Positions 1-6,776 of a stretch of DNA of 8,110 nt are shown here, one piece after another. The position numbers and the translations under genes are program-made. Every line of letters begins with the position of its first letter. The first letter of the stretch is position 1. The notes beneath the pieces were generated by a model. The model saw only the letters and a program-made list of their open reading frames with translations, ran no database searches and was not told the origin of the DNA. This DNA is from Acidithiobacillus sp. (GTDB lineage: Bacteria > Pseudomonadota > Gammaproteobacteria > Acidithiobacillales > Acidithiobacillaceae): NCBI GenBank assembly GCA_027445725.1, contig DAIAVG010000056.1:1-8110 (forward strand), in the 5' to 3' direction.

Positions 1-3000
1 GAAGAGCGAAAAGAAAGCGCCAATACTCAAGCCTGTAAAGATCACCAGGCCCATCTGGAAGCGACTGACCGCGCCGGGTCCGCCCGCTACCAGCAAGGGC
101 AGAACCCCCAGTACCATTGCCCCCGTAGTCATGAGGATGGGGCGCAAACGAATGCTGGAGGCCTTCTGCACTGCTTCACGCTTGTTGAGTCCTTCTTTCT
201 TCTGGATCTCGTTGGCGAACTGCACGATAAGAATACCCTGCTTGGCGATCAGGCCAATCAACGTGATCAACCCTACTTCCGTATAGATATTGATGGAAGC
301 CAGACCCAAGCTGATGAAAATCAACGCCCCGCTAATGGACATGGGTACGGTAATCAACACGATCAGCGGATCGCGGAAACTCTCAAACTGTGCGGCCAGC
401 AACAAATAAATCAGGATGATGGCCAATGCAAAAGTGGTCAGCAGCCCACCCGTCTCTTGTATGTATTGACGGGATTGGCTCGCATAGTTCAGAGAAAAAT
501 CCTTGGGCATGACCTTTTCTGCCGCAGTCTTAAAGAAGCTCAAAGACTCGCCCATGGTAACGCCGGGTTTGGGCACCGCCTCGATGGTTGCCGAGTTGAG
601 CTGCTGGAACTGCGGCAAGAATTGCGGCTCCACCTTGGTCTCAATAGAAACCACTGTAGATAAGGGCACCATCTGACCGCTGCCGGTCGCGATGTAATAT
701 TGCTTCAAGGCTGCCGGGTCGAGGCGGAAGTGGTCCGGTACCTGGGGAATGACCTTATAGCTGCGGCCTTCCATATCGAAGCGATTGACGTAGTTGCCGC
801 CCAAGAGGGGCTGCAAGTCCTCGGCGATCTCCGCCATGGTCAGGCCAAGGTTGGCGGCCATATTGCGATGGATCTTCAACACGACCTCAGGATTATCAAT
901 ACGCAAATCCTTGGTCACATAGAAAAACAATCCACTTTTATAGGCCGCTGCGATCACCTGGCCAGCCACCTGATCGATTTTGCCATAGCTGCCCGGGCTT
1001 TGCAGCACAAATTGCACCGGCAGACCGCCCGCAGAACCGGGCAGGGACGGCCGTAAAAATGAGGCTACCTGGAGTCCCGGGACGCTTTGCAGGGCCTGCT
1101 GGATTTGCGGTTGCAACTGCATCGCCGTCGTGGAACGTTTATCCCAGTTTGTCAGGCGCATACCGGCGAACAGACTGTTGGAGCCGCCGCCGCTGCCCAC
1201 CGAAATACCGGTGACCATGAAGGTTGCCTTTTTCTCGGGATATTTATCCAACACCTTCAGAATCTGTTTTCCATAACGGGCCAGTTGATCCGGTGTAATG
1301 GTCGGGCTGCCCGTGCCCGCATTAAAAATAATGCCCTGATCTTCCGCTGGCGCTAATTCTGATTTCGAGGTGCTGAACAGAAAGTAGATACTCCCAAACA
1401 CTACCGCGGCAAAGAGCATGGTGACTGGCACATAGTTCAGTGTGCCACTTAAGATATGGTCGTAGAAATTACGCAGAGCAGTGAAGCGCTGCTCGATAAA
1501 GTGTTCAAAGCCATGTTCCCTTGTCGGGCGTAATATCTTGCTGGAGAGCATCGGTGATAACGTCAATGCTACGATCATGGACATTAAAACCGCAGCCACC
1601 AGCGTAAACGCGAATTCACCAAACAGACTCCCCGTCAGCCCCCCCATAAATCCGATGGGGGCGAATACGGCGACGAGCGTGGTGGACATGACGATGATCG
1701 GCCCTCCCAGCTCCCGCCCAGTCATTAAAGCCGCTTCAAAAGGCGTTTTTCCTTCATCCATATGCCGGAGCACATTTTCAACAACGATAATGGCATCGTC
1801 TACCACCAGCCCGATGGCCAAAACCACTGCCAACAGGGTCAGCAGGTTGATGGTGAAGCCCATGGCCCACATGATGAAGCCGGCACCGATGATGGACAGG
1901 GGAATGGCCACCGCCGGGATGAGCACCGAACGGAAGGAACCCATGAAGAGGAAAATGACCAGCACCACCACTGCAAGGGTAATTCCAATGGTTAGGACGA
2001 CTTCATCGATAGAGGCCTTGATGAAGGTGCTGGCGTCATAAGGAATCGCCATATGCACTCCGGGCGGCAGGCTTTTTGACAACTGTGCCAGCGATGTTTT
2101 TACCCCGGAAGCGACATCCAGAGAGTTGGCCGAAGGTGACTCCTGAATACCGATAAATGCGGCCGGCTTGCCATCAAAAAAGGCCTGAGAGGTGTAATCC
2201 TGTGCACCGAGTTCTATTTTTGCCACATCTTTGAGCCGGATGAGGGTGTTACCAGACTGACGCAGAACCAGATTGCGGAATTCATCCACATTATGCAGAT
2301 TAGTGGTCGCGACAATGGTGTTTTGTACCGTCTTCCCCCGCGTTTGTCCGACTGCGGAAATAAAATTGTTCGCGATTAACGCTTGTGAAACCTGCGCAGC
2401 GGTAATGCCCAATGCTGCCATCTTCTGTGGATCCAACCACACCCGCATCGCATAGGTATTCCCGTTGCCGGCTCCCGGCGGCAGTATCTGCGCTTGGCCT
2501 ACGCCATGTACCGAGGCCAGTCGCGGCTGTGCCACCCGCAGCAGGAAGTCGGTAATTTGCTGCTGACTGAGTTCTTTGCTGTAGAAGGCGACATACATCA
2601 GGTCCGTCGTGTCACCGACCGTTACGTTGATAACCGGTAATTGACTACCCGTCGGCAACTGATCCGTCACCTGTTGCACTTTTGATTGAATGTTGGCGAC
2701 CGCCGCACTGGGGCTGTAATTCAGCTTCATGTACACGGTAATGGTTGAACTACCCTCCGAACTGTTGGAGGTCATGTAGTTTATATCCGGTGCGCTGGCA
2801 ATCACCTTTTCCAGGCGCGAGGTGATGAAGCCTTGTACGATATTCGGACTGGCTCCGGGATACGCGGTGGTTACGGTGACGACCGTGTTAACGAGAGCCG
2901 GATACTCGCGGACAGTCATCATCGAATAGGCATGCAGACCCAGCAGAAAAATGATGAGGCTAAGGGCGGTGGCCAGTACCGGGCGGCGAACAAAAATATC

Positions 3001-3012
3001 GGTAAAAGTCAT
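1..3012 (-). CDS. RND efflux pump, inner-membrane permease (HAE1/AcrB-like), 3' end cut by window
   Basis: This is the proton-driven inner-membrane pump of a tripartite efflux system. It takes substrates from the periplasm or outer leaflet and passes them to the adaptor and outer-membrane channel. I translated it from ATG 3012; the frame stays open for 1004 codons to base 1, while AcrB relatives run about 1020-1050 residues, so only the C-terminal end is missing. It opens MTFTDIFVRRPVLATALSLI, a typical RND start followed by TM1. A periplasmic porter loop fills about residues 32-334, then TM2-TM4 (about 337-412). TM4 carries GLVVDDAIIVVEN with D405 and D406, matching the AcrB proton-relay aspartates. 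A second porter loop follows, then TM8-TM11 with K924 (AKQGILIV) and R957 (RLRPILMT), matching AcrB K940 and R971. The relay is therefore intact and the pump should be active. The Shine-Dalgarno GAGG (3021-3024) overlaps the adaptor stop codon, indicating translational coupling. The drug-pocket phenylalanines of AcrB are mostly not conserved, so the substrate cannot be predicted. Family is certain; multidrug versus specialised role is open. Confidence 0.96.
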   Translation of the reverse strand, partial: MTFTDIFVRRPVLATALSLIIFLLGLHAYSMMTVREYPALVNTVVTVTTAYPGASPNIVQGFITSRLEKVIASAPDINYMTSNSSEGSSTITVYMKLNYSPSAAVANIQSKVQQVTDQLPTGSQLPVINVTVGDTTDLMYVAFYSKELSQQQITDFLLRVAQPRLASVHGVGQAQILPPGAGNGNTYAMRVWLDPQKMAALGITAAQVSQALIANNFISAVGQTRGKTVQNTIVATTNLHNVDEFRNLVLRQSGNTLIRLKDVAKIELGAQDYTSQAFFDGKPAAFIGIQESPSANSLDVASGVKTSLAQLSKSLPPGVHMAIPYDASTFIKASIDEVVLTIGITLAVVVLVIFLFMGSFRSVLIPAVAIPLSIIGAGFIMWAMGFTINLLTLLAVVLAIGLVVDDAIIVVENVLRHMDEGKTPFEAALMTGRELGGPIIVMSTTLVAVFAPIGFMGGLTGSLFGEFAFTLVAAVLMSMIVALTLSPMLSSKILRPTREHGFEHFIEQRFTALRNFYDHILSGTLNYVPVTMLFAAVVFGSIYFLFSTSKSELAPAEDQGIIFNAGTGSPTITPDQLARYGKQILKVLDKYPEKKATFMVTGISVGSGGGSNSLFAGMRLTNWDKRSTTAMQLQPQIQQALQSVPGLQVASFLRPSLPGSAGGLPVQFVLQSPGSYGKIDQVAGQVIAAAYKSGLFFYVTKDLRIDNPEVVLKIHRNMAANLGLTMAEIAEDLQPLLGGNYVNRFDMEGRSYKVIPQVPDHFRLDPAALKQYYIATGSGQMVPLSTVVSIETKVEPQFLPQFQQLNSATIEAVPKPGVTMGESLSFFKTAAEKVMPKDFSLNYASQSRQYIQETGGLLTTFALAIILIYLLLAAQFESFRDPLIVLITVPMSISGALIFISLGLASINIYTEVGLITLIGLIAKQGILIVQFANEIQKKEGLNKREAVQKASSIRLRPILMTTGAMVLGVLPLLVAGGPGAVSRFQMGLVIFTGLSIGAFFSLF

Positions 3013-3022
3013 GTTCTGCGCC

Positions 3023-4114
3023 TCACGCGTCTTTCTCGTCGCTGATCTTGACGAGACTACCGTCCACCAGTTTTACCTGCCCGGCAGTGATGACCATATC
3101 ACCCGCTTTAAGGCCAGAGACAATACTCACCTGTCCGTTGCGCTCCTTGCCAGGCTTGATGACTTGTTGACGGGCGACTTCCACGGTCTTGCCATCCTGC
3201 GTATTCTTTTCGATCACATACACATAATCACCGAAGGTGTTATATGAAAGAGCGGAGACGGGCACCGTCAACACCTTTTCCTCGACATCGCGGACTACCG
3301 TGAGCTCGCCAAAAAGTCCGGGGCGCAACACACTTTTCGGATTGGCAATGGTGGCCTGCACATCAATTTGTCGCGTCGTACCATTCACCGAAGCCCCCAA
3401 CGCGGTGACTTTCCCGCCAAAAATCTGACCGGGGAGCGCATCGGTCTCCATTTGCACCGGTGTATCCACATGAATGTCCTGTAGCTCACTTTGCGGCAGG
3501 GTGAAATTCGCATGCAGCGGATCCCAGGATTGCAGGTCGACAATCTTGGTACCGGGTGTGAGATATTGCCCGACATTCACCTGGCGGATGCCCAGATAAC
3601 CGCTGAAGGGCGCGCGGATGGCCAACTTATTCAGGGTCGCATGAATGTCTTTAAGCGTAGCCACACTGCTTTGATACGTGGCCACAGCGGAATCCAGCTG
3701 CGATTGGCTGGCGGCGTTGGTGGCAATCAGTTCGCGGGTCCGGTGTAGATTGATCTGTGCCAGACGCAGTTGTGCTTCATCGCTCGCCAGCTGAGCAAGC
3801 TGGTTGCTGTCGTCAATCTGCACCAGCACGGTGCCTGCCCGGACATATTGACCAGAATGAAAATGAATGGCGGTCACATTACCGGCTATCTGCGGGGTGA
3901 TATCCACCCCTTGCACAGCCGCCAGAGAAGCTACGGCCTGCAGGCGGGGATGCCAAAGTTCTAACTTGGCCGCTGTGGCGCTGACGGTCACGACAGGTTT
4001 TGGCAGGTGCGCCATGGCCTCGGAAATCTTCTTGTTGACAAAGGCCTTAAAGCCAAAAATGCCGCCAAAAACAATGACCAGGAGGATAATTACAATAATG
4101 AACGCTTTTTTCAT
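3023..4114 (-). CDS. RND efflux periplasmic adaptor (membrane fusion protein, HlyD/AcrA family)
   Basis: This is the periplasmic adaptor that bridges the RND pump and the outer-membrane channel. The 363 residues start with a basic MKK and a hydrophobic segment (about 5-26) with no lipobox cysteine. It is therefore likely anchored by an uncleaved N-terminal helix rather than by lipid as in AcrA. The two halves of the lipoyl/barrel-sandwich domain are visible at about 69-101 (DITPQIAGNV, GQYVRAGTVLVQID) and 165-195 (IRAPFSGYLGIRQVNVGQYL). They flank a short alpha-helical coiled-coil hairpin (about 103-160). The beta-barrel follows (about 200-275, with LRPGLFGELTV), then a membrane-proximal domain (about 280-358) ending GLKAGDMVITAGQVKLVDGS. 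ATG 4114 is chosen because GGAG (4122-4125) lies 7 nt upstream. The gene follows the channel gene by 43 nt and precedes the pump by 10 nt. Family assignment is firm; no gene symbol is justified without phylogeny. Confidence 0.95.
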   Translation of the reverse strand: MKKAFIIVIILLVIVFGGIFGFKAFVNKKISEAMAHLPKPVVTVSATAAKLELWHPRLQAVASLAAVQGVDITPQIAGNVTAIHFHSGQYVRAGTVLVQIDDSNQLAQLASDEAQLRLAQINLHRTRELIATNAASQSQLDSAVATYQSSVATLKDIHATLNKLAIRAPFSGYLGIRQVNVGQYLTPGTKIVDLQSWDPLHANFTLPQSELQDIHVDTPVQMETDALPGQIFGGKVTALGASVNGTTRQIDVQATIANPKSVLRPGLFGELTVVRDVEEKVLTVPVSALSYNTFGDYVYVIEKNTQDGKTVEVARQQVIKPGKERNGQVSIVSGLKAGDMVITAGQVKLVDGSLVKISDEKDA

Positions 4115-4157
4115 GACCAGTCTCCACGGCGGATGGCTGTGCTGAATGCATAATGGC

Positions 4158-5705
4158 TCATGGGTTAGCCTGCGTCACCGGCAATGTGCCGGCATCTGAA
4201 TGGGAATTTTGTGGGGCACTGGTGGTGTGCGCCTGGGGTTCCTTTTTGTTCCACCAGCCACCACCCAGAGCGACGAGCAGAGCCGCAGTATCCTGATAGC
4301 GCTGCGATTCGGCCTTGATTTCAGCAATCCGGGCGTTGTCATACTGTACTTCGGAAGTCAGCAGGGTGAGATAATCAGAGGCTCCCGCCCGATAACTCGC
4401 CTGGGCCAGCTGCAATGCCTGCGCGGCTGCCTGGAGGGCCTCTCGCTGCGCCGCAAGGGTCTGCGCATCATGCTCCACCGCACGCAAGGCATTCGCTACC
4501 TGATCAAAGGCGCTGAGCACCGTGCTTCTGTAAGCGGCATACACTACGTCATAAGCGGCGTGCGCTTCGGCCTTCTGCGCCTCCAGCTTGCCGCCTTCAA
4601 AGATCGGTTGCGACATGGCGCCCACCAGACTCCAGATGCTGCTGGCTGGGTTGAAAAACAGACCTGGGTGACTCGCTGTGGCACCGAATGCGGCGCTGAG
4701 TTGGACGGTAGGATAAAATTGCGCCCGTGCCTCACCGATGACCGCATTCGCCGCCCGCATCTGCGCGAGTGCAGCGCGGATATCCGGGCGCTGCTTCAAT
4801 AATTGCGAGGGGAGGCTTACCGGCAATTTCTCCGGGAGTTGCAACGCTTCGAGGGTAAAGAGTTGGCGTCTGGCGTTCGCAGGAAAGTCTCCCACCAGAA
4901 TGGCGAGCTCATGACGATAGACGGCGAGTTGCTGCTCCAGCGCTGGCAAGGTCGCCATTTCGGTGGCCAGTTGACTGCGCTGGTTCACCACATTGACATA
5001 GCCGATAGCCCCTGCCCGGTACTGGTTCTCCGTAAGCTCCAGAAGCTTCTTTTCCTGAGCAACGATGGCCAGGGTGGCGCGAACCTGACCTTCCGTCGCC
5101 GCCTCATTGATAGCGGTGGTGACGATATTGCCGGTCAGGGTCAGTCGCGCCGCTTCCAGCTCCCACTGTTGATACTTCACCAAGGCTTCACTGTTGCGGT
5201 AGACCAGACGATTAACACCGAAAATATCCGGGTAGTAGGAAACGCCGACGCTTCCAGTGATCAGGGAATAGTGAAAGCCGCCGCTCCCGCCAAAAGCTGC
5301 TGAACTGGACTTGCTGCGATTGGCCTGGAGATTGCCCGTTATCTGCGGGTAGAAAATACTGGAGTTCGCGCGCGCAGTGGCCTGAGCCTGTTTCAACTGT
5401 GCCTGAGCCTGAGCGATGGTCGGACTGTTTTTCAGGCCCGCGGCGATTAACTCGTCGAGCGCTGTTGAGTGAAAGAGTTTCCACCAGTCCTCATGCAGTT
5501 CTTTGCCATACTCAATCTCCTGAGCGTGTCCAGCAGGACCACCGGGCGCCACCGTTTGTTTGATGCTCGCACCAGCCGTATAGGGTGTTTTATCCGGCGG
5601 CGCCTGGGGTACACGCAGCGGCGGCTCAAAGCTACAGGCCGCCAGGCTCCCCGCCAGCACGGTCGCCAGCGCCGCAGCAATGGGTCTTGGCAATGGTTTT
5701 TGCAC
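4158..5705 (-). CDS. RND efflux outer-membrane channel lipoprotein (OprM/NodT, TolC superfamily)
   Basis: This is the outer-membrane exit duct of the tripartite pump. From GTG 5705 it is 515 residues, usual for the NodT/OprM family. The start gives a short basic N-region (QKPLPRP), a hydrophobic core and the lipobox LAAC with the lipidated cysteine at residue 24, so it is a lipoprotein. Two OEP repeats follow. The first includes WWKLFHSTALDELI, KNSPTIAQAQAQLKQAQA and FYPQITGNL. The second includes KQRPDIRAALAQMRAANA, GEARAQFYPTVQLSAAFG, QPIFEGGKL and a long helix with ASYRAGASDYLTLLTSE. A 30-residue polar tail after LGGGWW is presumably disordered. The same frame extends upstream to TTG 5771, but that would place the -35 box, operator and 22 odd residues inside the coding region. 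AGAGG (5713-5717) sits 7 nt before GTG 5705, so the shorter start is preferred. It is first in the operon, ahead of the adaptor and pump. Family is secure; the start is inferred. Confidence 0.94.
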   Translation of the reverse strand: MQKPLPRPIAAALATVLAGSLAACSFEPPLRVPQAPPDKTPYTAGASIKQTVAPGGPAGHAQEIEYGKELHEDWWKLFHSTALDELIAAGLKNSPTIAQAQAQLKQAQATARANSSIFYPQITGNLQANRSKSSSAAFGGSGGFHYSLITGSVGVSYYPDIFGVNRLVYRNSEALVKYQQWELEAARLTLTGNIVTTAINEAATEGQVRATLAIVAQEKKLLELTENQYRAGAIGYVNVVNQRSQLATEMATLPALEQQLAVYRHELAILVGDFPANARRQLFTLEALQLPEKLPVSLPSQLLKQRPDIRAALAQMRAANAVIGEARAQFYPTVQLSAAFGATASHPGLFFNPASSIWSLVGAMSQPIFEGGKLEAQKAEAHAAYDVVYAAYRSTVLSAFDQVANALRAVEHDAQTLAAQREALQAAAQALQLAQASYRAGASDYLTLLTSEVQYDNARIAEIKAESQRYQDTAALLVALGGGWWNKKEPQAHTTSAPQNSHSDAGTLPVTQANP

Positions 5706-5712
5706 AACAACA

Positions 5713-5717
5713 CCTCT
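5713..5717 (-). promoter_or_regulatory. Shine-Dalgarno deciding the channel gene start
   Basis: AGAGG on the minus strand lies 7 nt upstream of GTG 5705. It supports this GTG over the upstream TTG 5771. That TTG does have a GC-rich region near it, but it overlaps the promoter -35 element. With the GTG start, the lipoprotein signal peptide has a normal length of 23 residues. Confidence 0.7.
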
Positions 5718-5725
5718 CACGAGCC

Positions 5726-5745
5726 TATACCGACCGGTCAGTATA
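5726..5745. promoter_or_regulatory. Palindromic operator, TetR-family type, for the efflux operon
   Basis: A 20-bp inverted repeat is centred between 5735 and 5736. The left half is TATACCGACC and the right half GGTCAGTATA, so 9 of 10 base pairs are symmetric and the only mismatch is the C/A pair at 5731/5740. Even-length palindromes with a GACCGGTC core are typical of sites bound by TetR-family repressors that control efflux genes. This one covers the -10 region and predicted transcription start of the operon promoter, the position expected for repression by blocking polymerase. No tetR-like gene lies in the window, so the regulator is encoded elsewhere or beyond its edges. The palindrome is seen directly; the regulator family is inferred. 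Confidence 0.75.
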
Positions 5746-5771
5746 ATGGCGACAAACCCGCCTCCTGTCAA
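5743..5771 (-). promoter_or_regulatory. Sigma-70-like promoter of the efflux operon
   Basis: On the minus strand a perfect -35 TTGACA (5771-5766) is followed after exactly 17 nt by CATTAT (5748-5743, four of six consensus bases). The predicted start of transcription is near 5736, at the centre of the operator palindrome. This leaves an untranslated leader of about 30 nt before GTG 5705. An alternative -10, TATACT (5745-5740), matches consensus better but would give a 20-nt spacer. Both alternatives overlap the operator. Confidence 0.65.
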
Positions 5772-5922
5772 ACGTTACCGGCATTTTTCTCATGCAACTG
5801 CAGGGAACCAGCGGCAGGGTAACGCGGTCAAAGTTTCCTGCTGAACATGGTGTGTGAAGCCGCTTGATTTAGACAGGGTTTCACCGCATATTCAAACCAC
5901 AACGTCTTAGTTGGAGGAGCGT
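5772..5922. other. Divergent intergenic region
   Basis: This stretch lies between the efflux operon promoter and the plus-strand TPR gene and holds no convincing gene. It contains a weak plus-strand promoter candidate and the Shine-Dalgarno of the next gene (GGAGGAG, 5913-5919). It also has a 7-bp inverted repeat (CGTTACC at 5773-5779, GGTAACG at 5818-5824) with a 38-nt spacer, of unknown meaning. No second copy of the operator palindrome is seen, so the divergent gene is probably not under the same repressor. Confidence 0.6.
5864..5892 (+). promoter_or_regulatory. Possible promoter of the TPR/glycine-zipper gene
   Basis: TTGATT (5864-5869), a 17-nt spacer and CATATT (5887-5892) give four of six consensus matches in each box at ideal spacing. 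This would start transcription near 5899, about 24 nt before ATG 5923. The match is weak and found by eye, so it is only a candidate. Confidence 0.35.
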
Positions 5923-6711
5923 ATGCAGTTAAAAATTTTTGGAGCCATCGCCATTACCTTGATGCTTGCGGCGCCAGCAGCGTGGGCTGAGCCGAGTGTA
6001 GCGCAAGTCACGCAGGCTGTGCAGGCGGGTCGTTTGGATCAGGCGCAGAGCATGATGCAGGAAGTATTGGTTGCTCATCCGCAATCTGCAGAAGCGCAGT
6101 ATCTGGAAGCGCGTATTTTGGCGCGGCAGGGTAACTGGGCCGGGGCGGCGGCGGCCTTGCAGAAATCCGAACAACTTGCACCCGGCATGCCCTTTGTGAA
6201 ACCGCAGGTGCTGACCTCTTTTAAGAAGTCATTGCAGAGTCACGTGAACAAGCCGGTCGGTAAAATCAGCAAAGAAAGTCGCTGGGGTACAGTGCTGGCG
6301 TTTTTCCTGGGTCTCGTCGCGCTCATTGCGCTGATATCCATGTTTTTGCGCCGCCGGCAGGCGAGCATGATGTACCGCGGGCAGCCTTCCGGGCCTTTCG
6401 GGGGCATGAACGGTTATGGTCCCAATAGTCCCATGAATCCCGGCGGAGCCATGGGCGGTATGCCGCAGCCGGGGGGTGGGCTGGGGTCCAGTCTGGCCTC
6501 CGGTATTGCCACTGGTGTTGGTGTGGGCGCCGGACTGGCAGCCGGGCAGGCACTGGCCGGAAGTCTGTTTGGACACGGCAATGAATCGGGTAATGCCGCC
6601 AGTGATAACGGCAACAATGGTCTGGGTTTGATGGACGACTCCTGGGGCAACGACCCGTTGGCGTCTAATGACGACTTTGGACTGGATGACGGCGGAGATA
6701 GCTGGGGCTAA
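5923..6711 (+). CDS. Exported TPR-like, single-TM protein with glycine-zipper and acidic tail; function unknown
   Basis: I do not recognise a characterised orthologue. The 262-residue product from ATG 5923 has GGAGGAG at 5913-5919 just upstream. The frame also opens at TTG 5911, but that would put the Shine-Dalgarno inside the gene. Domains in order: signal peptide 1-22 with likely cleavage at AWA/EP; two TPR-like helix pairs (about 25-90) with typical A/G/L spacing (DQAQSMMQEVLVAHP, YLEARILARQGNWAGAAAAL); a basic stretch; a transmembrane helix at about 122-142 followed by RRR. Then comes a Gly/Met/Pro/Asn-rich linker (about 150-186), a glycine-zipper hydrophobic stretch (about 187-216, with repeated small residues) and an acidic tail carrying DDSWG (238-242) and GDSWG (258-262). 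By the positive-inside rule, the TPR part should be periplasmic and the tail cytoplasmic. TPR modules usually mediate protein binding, so a scaffold or envelope assembly role is possible, but this is inference. It is a lone gene with its own terminator. Confidence 0.85.
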   Translation: MQLKIFGAIAITLMLAAPAAWAEPSVAQVTQAVQAGRLDQAQSMMQEVLVAHPQSAEAQYLEARILARQGNWAGAAAALQKSEQLAPGMPFVKPQVLTSFKKSLQSHVNKPVGKISKESRWGTVLAFFLGLVALIALISMFLRRRQASMMYRGQPSGPFGGMNGYGPNSPMNPGGAMGGMPQPGGGLGSSLASGIATGVGVGAGLAAGQALAGSLFGHGNESGNAASDNGNNGLGLMDDSWGNDPLASNDDFGLDDGGDSWG

Positions 6712-6734
6712 GCCGGTTGGTTTGCGCAATCGGG

Positions 6735-6760
6735 GGGGCATCACTGCGATGCCCCTTTTT
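6735..6760 (+). terminator. Rho-independent terminator of the TPR gene
   Basis: A perfect 8-bp stem (GGGGCATC 6735-6742, GATGCCCC 6748-6755) with a 5-nt loop ACTGC is followed directly by TTTTT (6756-6760). It begins 23 nt after the stop codon at 6709-6711. On the minus strand the hairpin has no U-tract, so it would at best weakly stop transcripts coming from yceF. Confidence 0.9.
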
Positions 6761-6776
6761 ATGTCCTTTCAGGAGG

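Noticed and set aside
1481..2041. 186-residue plus-strand open frame
   Set aside because: It lies wholly antisense to the RND pump gene, whose protein has continuous family motifs here. The translation is Met/Thr/Ser-rich and low in complexity, typical of a shadow frame.
4200..4802. 200-residue plus-strand open frame, with another at 4803-5303
   Set aside because: Both are antisense to the channel gene, which has clear OEP repeats in this region. There is no convincing Shine-Dalgarno and the composition is not protein-like.
5706..5771. Extended N-terminus of the channel protein from TTG 5771
   Set aside because: The extra 22 residues would overlap a perfect -35 box and the operator, and would bury the lipoprotein signal peptide behind a long lead. 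GTG 5705 with AGAGG 7 nt upstream fits better.
6229..6744. 171-residue minus-strand open frame opposite the TPR gene
   Set aside because: It is a product of the high-GC, Gly-rich codons of the plus-strand gene. It has no promoter or family motif and spans the terminator hairpin.
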